Assembly (NCBI RefSeq): GCF_004359215.1
Contig: NW_027152030.1
Span: forward strand, 610,333-674,332
Source: Bremia lactucae
Lineage: Eukaryota; Oomycota; Peronosporomycetes; Peronosporales; Peronosporaceae
Reading direction: 5' to 3'
DNA: 64,000 bases
In this document: piece after piece, positions 36,066 to 47,017 of the stretch
Position numbering within the stretch: the stretch's first letter is position 1
Layout of the letters: every line of letters starts with the position of its first letter
Notes under the pieces: generated by a model
Seen by the model: only the letters and a program-made list of their open reading frames with translations
Told to the model about the DNA's origin: nothing
The model's database searches: none
Made by a program: the position numbers and the translations under genes

Positions 36066-36083
36066 TTGCCCTGCTATATGGTG
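36066..36083. repeat. SINE target-site duplication, right copy
   Basis: The same 18 bases as 35859-35876. Integrase similarity resumes immediately outside. Confidence 0.85.
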
Positions 36084-39000
36084 CTAAACGAACCATATAG
36101 TTCAGTCTGTATACAAAGACAACGAGCCCCGGCCGACCCTTATGGTCAGGCGGCATGCCAAATATGAAGTCCAGACTGACCGACGTCCGATAATCAGTAT
36201 AAATCGGTAGTGGCTTCAATGGCGCAGTGCTGGAAGGTGCCGGCTTCATGCGCTGAATTGTTCGCAGGACCGAATATAGTTGGCCATCGACCGATGTAGG
36301 TGGGGCAACCTAAATTCCTCTGACACTCGTTCCTTTACCCAGATGGCCACTCGATGGTGAATCGTGAGGCTCGTGAAGGGTCATCAGCTTGGATTTTGCG
36401 TCATGATGGACAAGAATTCTAAAGGGTTACAGGAAAAGAGCTGATGCCATAACAAGTCACTGCTGTAGCCAAAGTGACTAAGTTTTGCCTTCAGGTGCAA
36501 CAAAAGGGAGACCTTTCGTCCAGCGAAGTGATTCATCAGCAGGCGACAATGTTCGTCCTGGCTGTAGCTCTCGCTTCTTTTGGAGGCCAAAGACTCGCTC
36601 ATCACGTGGTAGACCTTCATGGCTGTCAACGTGGACGACTCAACTTGTGCCTTAACACGAGACACACATTCCTGGTGTCTTGCCTACGCGATAACGCGTC
36701 AGCCAAGACATTTAATGTGTATGGCTTGCATTCAACTTCGAAATTTAGTCAAACATATATAAGCCACTTGCCATCCTAGGCGAGAGGTGCGGTGAGTTTA
36801 TTGGGTTACGAAGTGATGCGTGATCCGCATATATCACAAATTGTTTGGGGCACTCGAAAGTTAACTAAAGAATATTTTATTGGAAGGAGCTCTTTGTCAT
36901 GCACCGGGTGGTTCAGTTCCGCAGCTTTCAAAAGACGGGACTGGTAAGAGATGACACGCTTAACGCCGTCGTAATCATTCTGCAATTGCGCGCTACCGAT
37001 AGCAAAATTGCTTGCATCGCAAACGATGCTAGAAGGCCATGTCTGGCAATATCATTACCGTGCCTCTACAAGAATTGCTTCACTAATTTTTGAACAAACC
37101 ATTCTGCATCGTTTTAAGGAGGTAAGACAAGGGTTAAGTCCCCTCTGCATAAATGTTGCGTAACTTATACAAGTAATTAGCAAGTCCTAGGAATTGGCAC
37201 AGATCCTTTACGTGACGTAGGATTTGTCATTCCTTTACAGACTTTACTATTCCTGGGTCTGCTCGTACACCATTTGTATTTACGATGCAGCCAGCACATG
37301 GCTGCAGGTTGGGATTCCTATGACGCACTTTTGCAAGTTAACGTACAATTGGGCGTCACTCAGACTCTACAACACAATGTTCCCATGACGCTTGTGCGAC
37401 TCAATTCGCTGTGCTCGTCCTCGGCCCTACTATGCACGAATACATCGTCAAAGTAATGGGGCGCGTAGGCACGGTGCTGACGCCTAAAGCGAGCCACCAC
37501 TCGGTTGAATGTCGCCGGTGCGTCTTTTAAACCTTAAGGTATCACAAGCCACTGCGAATCAATACTGCTTGAGATGCTTACTGCCGTTTTGGCTACATTG
37601 GACTCTCTAATAAGTACCTGATAGTAGACGTCTTTAAAATTCAACGCGAAAACGATGGTTGGCTTTCCCATGGAGCTCAACAAGGCATCTTTCTTCGAAA
37701 GTTGCGCCGGTATAATGGCCGTCTCCAGCTTTTTGTAAGCGTAAACTACGCGCCATCCACTTGTCGCTTTACGCACAGAGAAGTTCAGGCTGCAGGAAGG
37801 CGACTTGCTCTCACGTACATGTCCCGCTTTGGCTCGCTTGTCGAAGTACTCATCGACATATTCGACTTGTTTCTTCGGCAACAGCAATTGCTCGGTCACA
37901 CTATTCTTGGTGTCGGCTTCCAGATCAATCTCGTGCGTGATGCCACTATCGGCCGTTAGGCAGAACAATACTTGCTCGGTGAACACATCACCGAGTTTCT
38001 GCAGATCTTTTAAAAGGCTGTCCTTCAAAGCATATCAGCCTTGAGCATCAAGACATTTCTTCTTGTCGGTCTCCAAGACGCTTACGTCCAGTGTTGATGA
38101 CGAGCAACAGTCAACCATTTTTTTCTGGAACTGGTACGACTGCCTCATGTATATTTCTTTCTTTGAGCTTGGACAGGAACCGATCCTACGACATCTCCGA
38201 TTTATCAACTATCTCCTCGGCAAATCCCAAGACGGGCTAGAGCACCTTAACTGAGGATGCCTCCGCCATCGTGCTTTCGACGGACTCCTTTGAAGGTCCG
38301 TGCAATTTGACCGGGACTGATCTAAAGGTCACTCGTTTTGATGTGCTTTTGATCGTCCTTATTTGACAGAAACTCGTTTCCGAGTCACTAAGACCTATAA
38401 CCTGGAAGTGGGCGTCGTTGCTCTCTCAGCTAACGCGCCACATTCAAATGCACCAGGCTCTAGGCTCTTTGCCGATTCTTGCGACGCTTGACTTCTTTAC
38501 AGCTCGCTATCAACTGCCACAGGCTTTCGCATCTGTGTAGGTCCATTGAACGCATGACTTCTTTTCATCGTCTCATTTATTACCTAGACCTGCCTCTCCG
38601 AGCTGGGAAGGACTTTGTGTCACCCGACTTCCTGTCAGGACACTTTCAACTACACCAGGCTCTAAACTCTGAATAGGACATGTAGGACCTGGTGATATTT
38701 GACATCTCGTCAACGCACTCTTTACTGTGTCGAAAATTTTATTAGTTGCATAGACCTACATCCTATCCGGTGTTCTACGTAGAGATCGCAACTGTGCGAG
38801 TACGCCAGTCTATCCATAGTTCATTCCTTGCCAAATATGACATGCCTAGGATCAGGTCATACGGACTTTCCATACCTACCGCCATTGTTGACACCGTGCA
38901 TTTCCCTCTACAGGAGACGTCACTATGCTGAAAGCGAGTTCAACTTGAGCTCCCTCTGACTTAACGAACGCGCCGTTTGCTAAACGAGCGACCGCCTCTT

Positions 39001-40340
39001 CTCGCTTACATCCTGGCAAAGCAACTCATACATCGCCGGTCTCTGTTTTAGAGCCGCGAGTTTTCAAAATTCTGTGATGCACCCGTATCCACGAGAAAGG
39101 TCATCAAATGGTCATCGCTCTTACTCAAGCGCTGTAGACCAGCAGGGTTGAGGTCCGAAATTTCGAAAACTTAGGGACTATGGTAACCATTTGCCGATCT
39201 TATGGCTAGCTTCAGATCCCGTGTCAGTAAGGCATCCCGCCCCTACTGCGCTCCTGCGTTTCTCAAACCTTCAGTCTCGTTGCAGAACTCTTACGTTGTG
39301 CAGACTGGTTCTTGACATCGCCTTTCGGTTGGGGGGCCTTTTTGCTGGGAGTCAAAGCACCAGCCGCTACTCTGACATATCCGCGAGCTATCGTATGGCC
39401 GCCCATGCCACACTTGTAGCAGCAACGCCTGCGTTGCCTAACTCCATAGAAGTAGAGCCACACTTTTCGACCGACGGCTTATACCAAGCTGTTGACGAGG
39501 CACTGTTAAGGATTGCTTCTGAACTGATGCAATTTGGATTGCCTCTTCCATCGCCGACGGCCCATTTCTAAAAACGGGCCGTCTCGAGGGGCCGTGCCAC
39601 AGTCGGTACATGAAGTGGGGCTTCTTTATGTGTTTCGCTATTGGAGCCACGGTAATGGATGCCGACAGTGAGCGCACCTTATGCACATAATCTTGCAGGG
39701 ATCTTTTTATTTGAAGAGGCTTGCCTGAAGCTCCACTTCGTTGTTCGGCGGCTGGTACATAACCCGAAACTGTGTCTTAAATATTTATCATGAAGAGAAC
39801 GCCTTACTGTCCGCCATAAGCGCCGAACAAGCCCACTCTGAGGCCTCATCGCGCAAATGAGACGTGGTCTAACGACACCATCAGGGTTTCGTTCTCGATG
39901 AGCTGCACCACATCGCATTGCTCCACGGCTAACATCGAGTGAGCAATCGTGTGCGCTGCTGTCCCATCAAACTTCGGCAAGTCCATACGAATGGGCTCTG
40001 GCTAGTACGGCTTGGCGTAGAGCGTTTCAAAGTCCTGTTGAGAGCCTCGTTCTAAGCCTGATCACGCCTCAGCTCATCCTAAGTCTGAGTGACGGAGTCC
40101 GCCGCCGTATGGCTGTGTGTGTCGGACGCGGCGGTTGCTGTCCGAGCACAAACGCCTCAAACTGCTCCAACTGAGCAACGTGTTGCTCAGGAGGATCCAA
40201 TGAGCCTAGTTGGGGCTTGTTCACGCTTTCGCCAAGTGCTCAGCCTTCTCCCGATTTGATGGTAGGAGAGGTGGGGAAATGAGCCCTTTCGTGTTGATAC
40301 TCATCTTCGGTGACACGCTCAGAGAGACGGGTCGCGGGGA

Positions 40341-40360
40341 GGACTACAAGTGCTATTAAG
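40341..40360 (-). promoter_or_regulatory. Mutated primer-binding site, array copy 4
   Basis: The minus strand reads TAATAGCACTTGTAG two bases after the LTR end. It differs from the TGGTAGCACT of other elements mainly in its first three bases. Confidence 0.45.
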
Positions 40361-40856
40361 TGTCGGTGAGCGCTTCTAAAGCAACCTCGCACTACAAAGC
40401 ACACACCTTCGGGCACAGCAAGAAAGCGGTGTGACCGTCTTCTCTCACTTGCAGCGAGGTAGTTGGTGGGCGCCTACTTGTACACTTATACAAGTGACGT
40501 CACGGAAGCGGTTGCCCGTCTTCTCTTGCGCACACCGTGTACTTATTCGTACACTGTGCGCAAGATTATATTTTATAAATTAAAACCAAAACCTTTTATC
40601 CGATGATTAGATGCCAATTCTGTTTATGTGCATCTCTCCATGGCGACGTATTTTTTTCTAAATACGTCAGCCCGCAGATGACTTCAGACGTCACCTCCTT
40701 TGCTGTGAATGCCTCTGTGTGCATCACATACACAAGGTCGGGTCACTTTGTTAACCTCGTTCGAGTGATAGGTCTACTAAACTTCACACGAATTAATTGA
40801 CCTGTCTGTTAAGTGTACCTATTGGACGTGTAATAAAAGGCACTTAGCCCGTTATA
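40361..40856 (-). repeat. Family A 5' LTR of array copy 4
   Basis: On the minus strand it runs from TATAACGGGCTAAGTGCC at 40856 to CACCGACA at 40361, 496 bp. It contains GTGCATCACATACACAAGG and GTGACGTCACGG, shared with the other family A LTRs. Confidence 0.65.
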
Positions 40857-42422
40857 ATCGCAACTCAATCCGGATCGGGAGGGGGGGGGGTTATCTCATG
40901 TCTGGCACAGAAATTATGTCATTCGCTTGCTTTTAAAACTAAGTATGAGCTGGCCTGGTGCGAAAACATAACAACCAATCCCAACACCTCAAACTTGCGC
41001 TTTAAAACGACTAATAATAACAAATATTGCAAATACGGTAAAATTCCTGCCGCGGCGATTACTACTCAAATTTGGATGGCTCGCAAGGATGATAGATCCA
41101 AAAACAGTCTAACTATCTACCGTTAGCGCATCGAGTGGCACGGTTTGGAGTAGCTGATTATCCTACAAATATTATTAAATGCCTGGTTGACCTGTGATCA
41201 CGTAAGAACAAACATCTTATATGACAGTTTCTTACATAGCGAGGCCAAAGCTGGCTGTCAAGCACTGAAAAAGTGCACAAGTGCAAAACATTTCTGAGCC
41301 GGAATTTACGATCAGTGTCATTGTTAAGCAGAGTATATCTCAAATTAGGTACCTTTCTTTAAAGATCGCGATGTCTGATCATACCAGGCAGAGATTGAAT
41401 TCATTGTGGAATGAACAGTGCCACAGAAATATAATGACCTACGTAAGCAGTAAAGGTAATTTGCCAGCTTGTAAAAGCATAGCAAAATCGATGCTGTGGT
41501 AGCGATCGCATGCGCAATATCTGTACCTTCAAATAATGCAAATTGGATTGAATTTAAAAATAATCAGTCGATAAATAAAGACAGTGTTTTTAGAGCATTA
41601 ATACTGGCGCTCCCGAACGATAAAATTGATAATCGTGGTGTGAGAAGCATTCAATCTGCAATCAAATGTGCACTTTTGTGGACCATTAATGACGTCATTA
41701 GTTGACTGGACTCAAACCTGTAACGTCCACTTGAAGAACGCGTTATTACGTTTAGATCCAGTCAACTAAATGCTAATATTAATACAGTTTTGTGCTTACA
41801 AAGGAGCTACTCGTATTAAGTACGCTTTTATGAAACTTGATTCTGCTTGCTGGGTGGTTATGTCGTAGTTTATATAGACCCTAATATTTATTAAAGGGCA
41901 GCGACCCAGTCGCTATAGTTCTCGCATTGAATGGCGAGATGGGAGTCGCTCTTAGGTAATCATAATTCCGGCGTCGAATGTAAGCTGGGCAAGCAAAATA
42001 CTTCATCGACGCGTCTATCTTAAAGACCCGAATATGGGTTATCTCATGCTAGTTTAGGCACAATAAAGTCAAGTTCTTGCGTATGTCGACGATGCTTTGG
42101 GTATGTCCCTCTTCCAGCAACGTCATTCTTCAAAAATGTCACCTTCTAGAAATAACACTATTCCAAAAAAGGCAGAGCACGACGATAAGGTGCACTGAGA
42201 GGTCAAGGCACCATCGACAGATGCAGCTCTAATGAATTCCCTTTTCCAGCTGACTGCTGGAAGTCCACCAGTTCAGGCTCTGCATTTTGGCTACCAGCGG
42301 TAGCCACACTTAGATAGGAATTTATATTCGTGGATCGTCTGAGCGAGATGCTGCATTACAGCTGCCGATTTATACCTAAGCAATAATTTTAGAGCTCATT
42401 GAGTACCAGATTACATTGCTCG
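40857..42422. other. Spacer with weak frames
   Basis: About 1.6 kb. Two short plus-strand frames at 41281-41502 and 41496-41705 lie next to each other in different phases and may be a decayed gene, but no family was recognised. A foldback at 41698-41769 is listed separately. No LTR was seen before 42423. Confidence 0.4.
41698..41769. repeat. 72-bp imperfect foldback
   Basis: TTAGTTGACTGGA at the left end is the exact inverse of TCCAGTCAACTAA at the right end. The pairing continues imperfectly inward (AAAC/GTTT), so the whole could form one hairpin. Confidence 0.6.
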
Positions 42423-42708
42423 TGTAACGGTGTCACGGGCAACCGGTGTACTGACACACTAAGGATATTGTGACAATGTCATACAGTCAGTCTGTGTGTC
42501 AGTACATCAGAAAATATAGCTGGTCACCGTTGTGACTCAGCTTGGTACGAATTACACGTGTCGGCACCTCAAGTACGGAGTATTGATATTCAGTAGTACC
42601 TACTTAGTAAAATTAAGTAGCCGGATTTACTACTGTGCTTAGACTGCTAAAGAACTTAATAGCTCACAGTTTAGAACTTCCTCTGTGAGTTGCTGTGTCA
42701 CTCTGTCA
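42423..42708 (+). repeat. LTR of another gypsy family (family D)
   Basis: It starts TGTAACGGTGTCACGGGC, ends CTCTGTCA, and is followed by CC and TGGTAGCACTCGTAG, the same primer-binding site as in families B and C. It contains an inverted pair GTACTGACACAC/GTGTGTCAGTAC. It does not match the family A LTR at the other end of this element. Confidence 0.6.
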
Positions 42709-42779
42709 CCTGGTAGCACTCGTAGTGCCGACCAACATAAGGCTCGAGTTGAGCGCTTCGAGCGCTACGAGTCCTCTCT

Positions 42780-44240
42780 TATTGCTCACGTGGTAGTACG
42801 GCGGCGCAAGATGCCGCACGTATGGCAGTGAGAGCTGAGGCACAGAGTCCAGATATGTCGAATCCTGGGAAAGTCCGCGTTCCCACGTTCGAAGGGGAAG
42901 GAAGGGAGCGGATAGCTTGGTTTTCTGATCCGGCAGATCGAGATTGCGCTAAGCGCAGGCCAGATTCGCGACGTGAGGTCTCAAGTGGCCTTAGACCTTT
43001 CATACCTGGGAGGTCGGGAAAGGGCGTTGGCTATGGCCAAGGAGACGTCTACTCCAGAATTCTTGACTCGTGGGAGTTCACGGCTCAGGAGATGCAAAAG
43101 GCGTTTCTGATCGCCAACGAGGCCTACCGTCATTGGTCGATGTTCATGCGGAGCAAGTGAGGAAACTGGTCCTAACACGACTATGTCATGGAACTTCAAA
43201 ATTTGGAGGCTGCCATGGCCGGGGCTCCTTTTAAAGAAGTAAAGGTCACGGTGTCCATGGACGGTGCCCGAGTCGATCCTGTTCGCACTGAACTCTTCTG
43301 CCGCCAAGCGACTACGTTAAACAAAGCTGTGCATATGGCTTTGCTGATAAAACACTGCACGAGATTGGCCCAGGGCCACGTCGGGTCGTCGAATTTCGCC
43401 GAAGGCCCAACCTCATTAAGATATAATCTGCCGAACGGCCGCGTCCCTGCTAGGGAATGTTGAGGGCCGGTGGCCGCTGTTTCGGGTGTAATGCGCTTGG
43501 GCATAATCGCAGTAACTGCTCCAAGAACCCATGGAAGGTGGTCCGTGGCAAGCCTGCTTTGACGAAGCAAACTCTGAACGCAGTGAGCGTTGTAGAGTCC
43601 GGAAACGAAGTCTGCTGGTAGGCGCGGGACGTCCTACTGGGAGTTCACTCGTACTCAAAAAGGAAGTAAAATGCCTTCTCATCTTCCTAGAGAGCAAGCC
43701 CCAGGGACAATACTGTTGTGTTTGTATGTGGCTGCAGTGCGGTCAAACTTGGTGTTGGTTACCGCTAAGGTGAAGGGGCACAAAGACCCTATGACGATCT
43801 TAATTGACTCGGGTGCGTCATACAACTTCGCGACTAAAGCCACTGTGGAGAAGTATCAAGCGTTGTACGCCAAAGCTATTGAAGGTTCGAAGAGCATTAG
43901 CAAGGTCCCCGTTCGCCTAGCGACATGATCGATCGTATCGTATCGACTCGTAAGGTTTTGTTATCTTTAATAATCAAATTTGATGAGTTTGACTCTGAAG
44001 AGCCGTTAATTGTCTTGGATATGGACGATCAATATGTTCCATCTTTGGGATGCCATGGCTTATACAGCATGAACCATGGATCGACTGACGTAGTCGCACC
44101 GTTGGTACTAGTCACAAACGATTTGTGGATCAAGCCTTGGTGGGTAATGTCCCCTCCTCGTCACGCGATGGATTTGTGCACGAACATCGCATTCCACGCT
44201 CGGAACGCCTCTTTGCCAGTCGACGGAGGTGGTGCATGAA
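42780..44240 (+). pseudogene. gag and protease of the mosaic element
   Basis: Gag pieces lie at 42822-43460, with pairs of frames such as SAGQIRDVRSQVAL and a zinc knuckle CFGCNALGHNRSNC near 43475-43520. The knuckle is followed by NPWK and KPALTKQTLNAVSVVE, very close to the gag of array copies 2 and 3. Retropepsin lies at 43740-43930 (LIDSGASYNF). A retropepsin C-terminal part is at 43925-44060 (LDMDDQY and a frameshifted GMPWL). RT, RNase H and integrase are absent: the sequence passes from the PR-RT linker directly to the 3' region. Confidence 0.65.
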
Positions 44241-44320
44241 GAAGGCCGTCGAATATCGACTGGGGCCTTAGTGAGCGTTGAGCTGGGTCAGCCTCCACAA
44301 CGGAAATCGCGATCACGGGT

Positions 44321-44640
44321 GGTTGCGCAAGCGGAAGTGCTGCGGCCAATACTGCCCAGGAAGTCGCTGTGCGACGCGCAAGGAGTTGTGTTTCTCTTTT
44401 ATCGGAAGTCGAGACCGTAGGCAGTTGCGCACAGGATATTGCTGTGGTCAGTATTGCTCAAGAAAGTAATGTCGCTCGACGACACGTTAGTGAAGGAGAT
44501 GGGTTTCCCCCTTCACCGGAAAACGTAAGCTTGGGGGGGGGGTTGCGCAAGCAGTAATGCTGTGGCCACTGCTGTTCAGGAAGACGCTGTCCTCGAGCGA
44601 TTCGCACATGAAGAAGATGGATTCACTATATCACAGTAAG
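44321..44640 (+). repeat. Three degenerate tandem units in the PR-RT linker
   Basis: Units begin at about 44321, 44422 and 44546, each with GTTGCGCA followed by GCTG(T/C)GG and CAGGAAG or CAAGAAAG. In one frame they give similar pieces (TAQEVAV, IAQESNV, AVQEDAV), the last two followed by E(G/D)GF. Confidence 0.5.
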
Positions 44641-44720
44641 TCGCAGTCGTTGGACGACGCGTAGAGTTTGACGAGGCTAGGTCGGTCTCCACCTTGGAAG
44701 ACGCAGTTGCTGGGCCCTCA

Positions 44721-44978
44721 TTAGATCGCTGTCCTCATCACTACTATGAGGTGATGACAGCGGTGTCGACTCATTGTAGTCAACAATGAGCGACGGATCA
44801 ACATCCTCACTGCGCAGGTGGGTTGGATCTTAAGTCCCGTTAACGCAGCAGCAGTAGCTGTCGGCGTTTCGACTGAGGCATTGGACACTGCCGGCGTATC
44901 AACGCAGTGTGTGCGCTTGGCGCGAAGTTTAATGTCATCGCAGACGAACCACCAACTTTTCCTTTTTGTAGGTGGCAT
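44721..44978 (-). pseudogene. Antisense ORF, family A copy c (N-terminal part)
   Basis: The ATG at 44978 is intact (MPPTKRKSW). The frame then gives VSNASVETPTATAAALTGLK. A shift removes the DPSLIVDYNES landmark, which is still visible in another frame around 44790. It lies opposite to the gag on the plus strand and about 130 bp from the LTR. Confidence 0.55.
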
Positions 44979-45002
44979 TTCGGCTGCGTGTAAGACACAG
45001 GT

Positions 45003-45018
45003 AGCAAAAGTGAATGAG
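45003..45018 (-). promoter_or_regulatory. Initiator-like site before antisense ORF, copy c
   Basis: The minus strand reads CTCATTCACTTTTGCT, close to the oomycete Inr/FPR consensus, about 25-40 bases before the ATG at 44978. Confidence 0.5.
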
Positions 45019-45095
45019 AGAACTAAGCGGCGCGTAAAGCGGCTCGTTGTTCCTCTGTCCTCTTTGACGAATTTTCAAAATAAAAATTTGTTCTT

Positions 45096-45109
45096 AAAAG
45101 GGGGGATGG
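45096..45109 (+). promoter_or_regulatory. Polypurine tract, family A
   Basis: AAAAGGGGGGATGG directly precedes the LTR start TGTAAC. The reversed form is found at 63489-63505. It sets the sense strand of the element as opposite to the adjacent antisense ORF. Confidence 0.65.
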
Positions 45110-45632
45110 TGTAACAGGCTAAAGTTGCCCTCATGTTACACAGTCCCCGTTAAGTACACTTTTAAACTTTGGGGAAGGTCGATTACTAAAAAAAATTGTA
45201 ATTGTATCTTACTATTTGGGTGTGGTTCACATTGTGACCCACCCTTGTAAATGTGATGTTCCTGAGGGCATTCTTATTAGCGGGGATGACGGCTAATGTC
45301 ATCCGTTACGCGAAGTATCTCGAATGATATGCTCGCAATAGATATTCGCGTCTATCTGCAGGGATGGCATTTTAGGTTGGTTAAAAATAGGTATTTATAT
45401 AATACGAATAAATATAAATTAGTCTGAAAACTACTTCCTGCTTGATACGTGCGCACGAGGAGCCAGATTACCGCTCCCGTGACGACACGTATATCGAAGT
45501 ACTAATTGTGTTGGGTGAGTCGCTAAGGCGCCCACCACAACAAAATCACTGCACGTGAGAGAAGTCAGTCAAACCCCTACTTCGCTGCGCTAGGCAGAGC
45601 GTGACCGCAATAAGACGTGCCCGTTTCCAGTC
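45110..45632 (+). repeat. Family A LTR, copy c (3' LTR)
   Basis: It starts TGTAACAGGCTAAAGTTGCC and matches 9895-10425 along its length. The 3' end near 45632 is decayed and was placed by alignment to copy a. Confidence 0.65.
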
Positions 45633-47017
45633 TAAGTACCGGTATTAATCAGGACTCGCCTTAAGCATATTGGGCGAAATTCGCTTCCTTTATTTGTATG
45701 TGAGCGGTGGCCTCGCCTCGAGCCACCACATCCGTAGGAGTTGCAAGTGCGATGTAGACAGAGAAACGATAACGCAAACAGTCGCCCATTAGTTTTTATT
45801 ACAGTTACTTGTATTAATTGATGTTCTTCACAAAATAGCTGTAAATACTGTACTTTCCCAAGCCCAGCGCTGTGTGACCCCGTCAAACATAACGCCGACG
45901 AATGTATCGATGCAAGTTAATTGCTCCGTGGGTATTTAGCGAAGGAAGTGACGAAAATCAGCAGCAATGCATTTAGTACAATGAAAAGTTTAATGCTTAC
46001 TTGAATAAGGGAATTTCGCCGTTATCAAACCCATCGTAAGAAATTTTCTTAGTTACGTTTTATAAAAGCGAAAATTATAAATCGATGCCGTTACGTTATC
46101 AGTGTGAATTGAGTGGTTAAAGTTCAGCCCGGATAAGTATCAACTTGGCATTCAGACTTTTATAGAAGAGGCGGGCAAAACCGAAAAAAACTTGAGCGAC
46201 AAAAAGTGTCTCAAAGCTATGGATTCGCCTACGACATAACCTGAAACTGCGACAGATAGTCGCACCTCGCGCGGAGAAAACCGCTTTCAGCCCGTCGCTA
46301 CTTCAAATTTCTTGCTTCAAATGTGCAAAATTAAAAAAAAAAATTGGATTGAATATCTGAGTGGTAAAAGTTTGGTGCTGCTTAACCATTAAAGATGGTG
46401 AGCGCATACCATTCTCCTAAAGCAAAGATGATAACGACGATAAAGTGACGATTAGCTATTTTGTGAGCTGCGAAGCTTTTACGTAGAATTTCGGGAGCTT
46501 CAACATTAATCGTTATCTAAATAAAACGTACTATTTTCTATCGTTATTTTTCTGCATGAAATTTATAATCACAACGCATCGCTAGGGAGCGCTAACATCT
46601 GCTGTAGCCTTCACTGCGCGACTCCATATGAAGGGTCGGATGTAGCAGCACCCGTGCCTTAATTCAGCTTGGCATGGACGCCAGAGTTCAGCACGCCATC
46701 CCTAAACATTTGGCAATATTCATTCGAGTCTGCCATGGATTCCACACTGGTCTCTTCTTTGTGAGTCCCAAAAATGGGTACTTTAGCATCCGCCTATAGT
46801 GGACGAAGTGGACTGAACATCCATCGGTATAGAAACGTGATGGTGCAAAATACTAATTTTTGCCTCGTAACGACCTCGCTGGAGTTTCGTCTAGCTCGAA
46901 TCTGTCGAGTGTCAGTTGCGCTTCTTCGAGAGAGTCCAGAGCTCCCTCACACACTCACTCACGAAGCCGCTCCATCTTGTTGGACTCATCGGAGCTGTGT
47001 AGTATCTTGTGGCCACC
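45633..47017. other. Spacer and upstream region of the first CesA gene
   Basis: It marks the change from retrotransposons to host genes. No gene or repeat was recognised. CT-rich sequence with CTCACACACTCACTC lies about 70 bases before the CesA start and may hold the transcription start. Confidence 0.4.

Larger units (their letters stand above)
34610..40340 (-). mobile_element. Family A gypsy, array copy 4 (most divergent)
   Basis: Right to left: gag (about 40300-39100), PR (about 39070-38750), linker (38700-38050), RT (38028-37130; HEIDLEADTKN, RVVYAYKKLE), RNase H (about 37110-36700), integrase zinc finger (36665-36384), integrase core (36249-35472, interrupted by a SINE) and integrase C-terminus (35200-34610; LLYVGRLKRYHD). 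All frames are broken. With the LTR at 40361 and the remnant at 33000-33240 it is the only array copy with sequence from both ends. Confidence 0.75.

Noticed and set aside
41281..41705. Two adjacent short ORFs that might form one decayed gene
   Set aside because: They are in different frames without splice sites, and no similarity was recognised.
47009..47017. CesA start three codons earlier
   Set aside because: That codon is GTG. The ATG at 47018 has a strong context and is the expected eukaryotic start.
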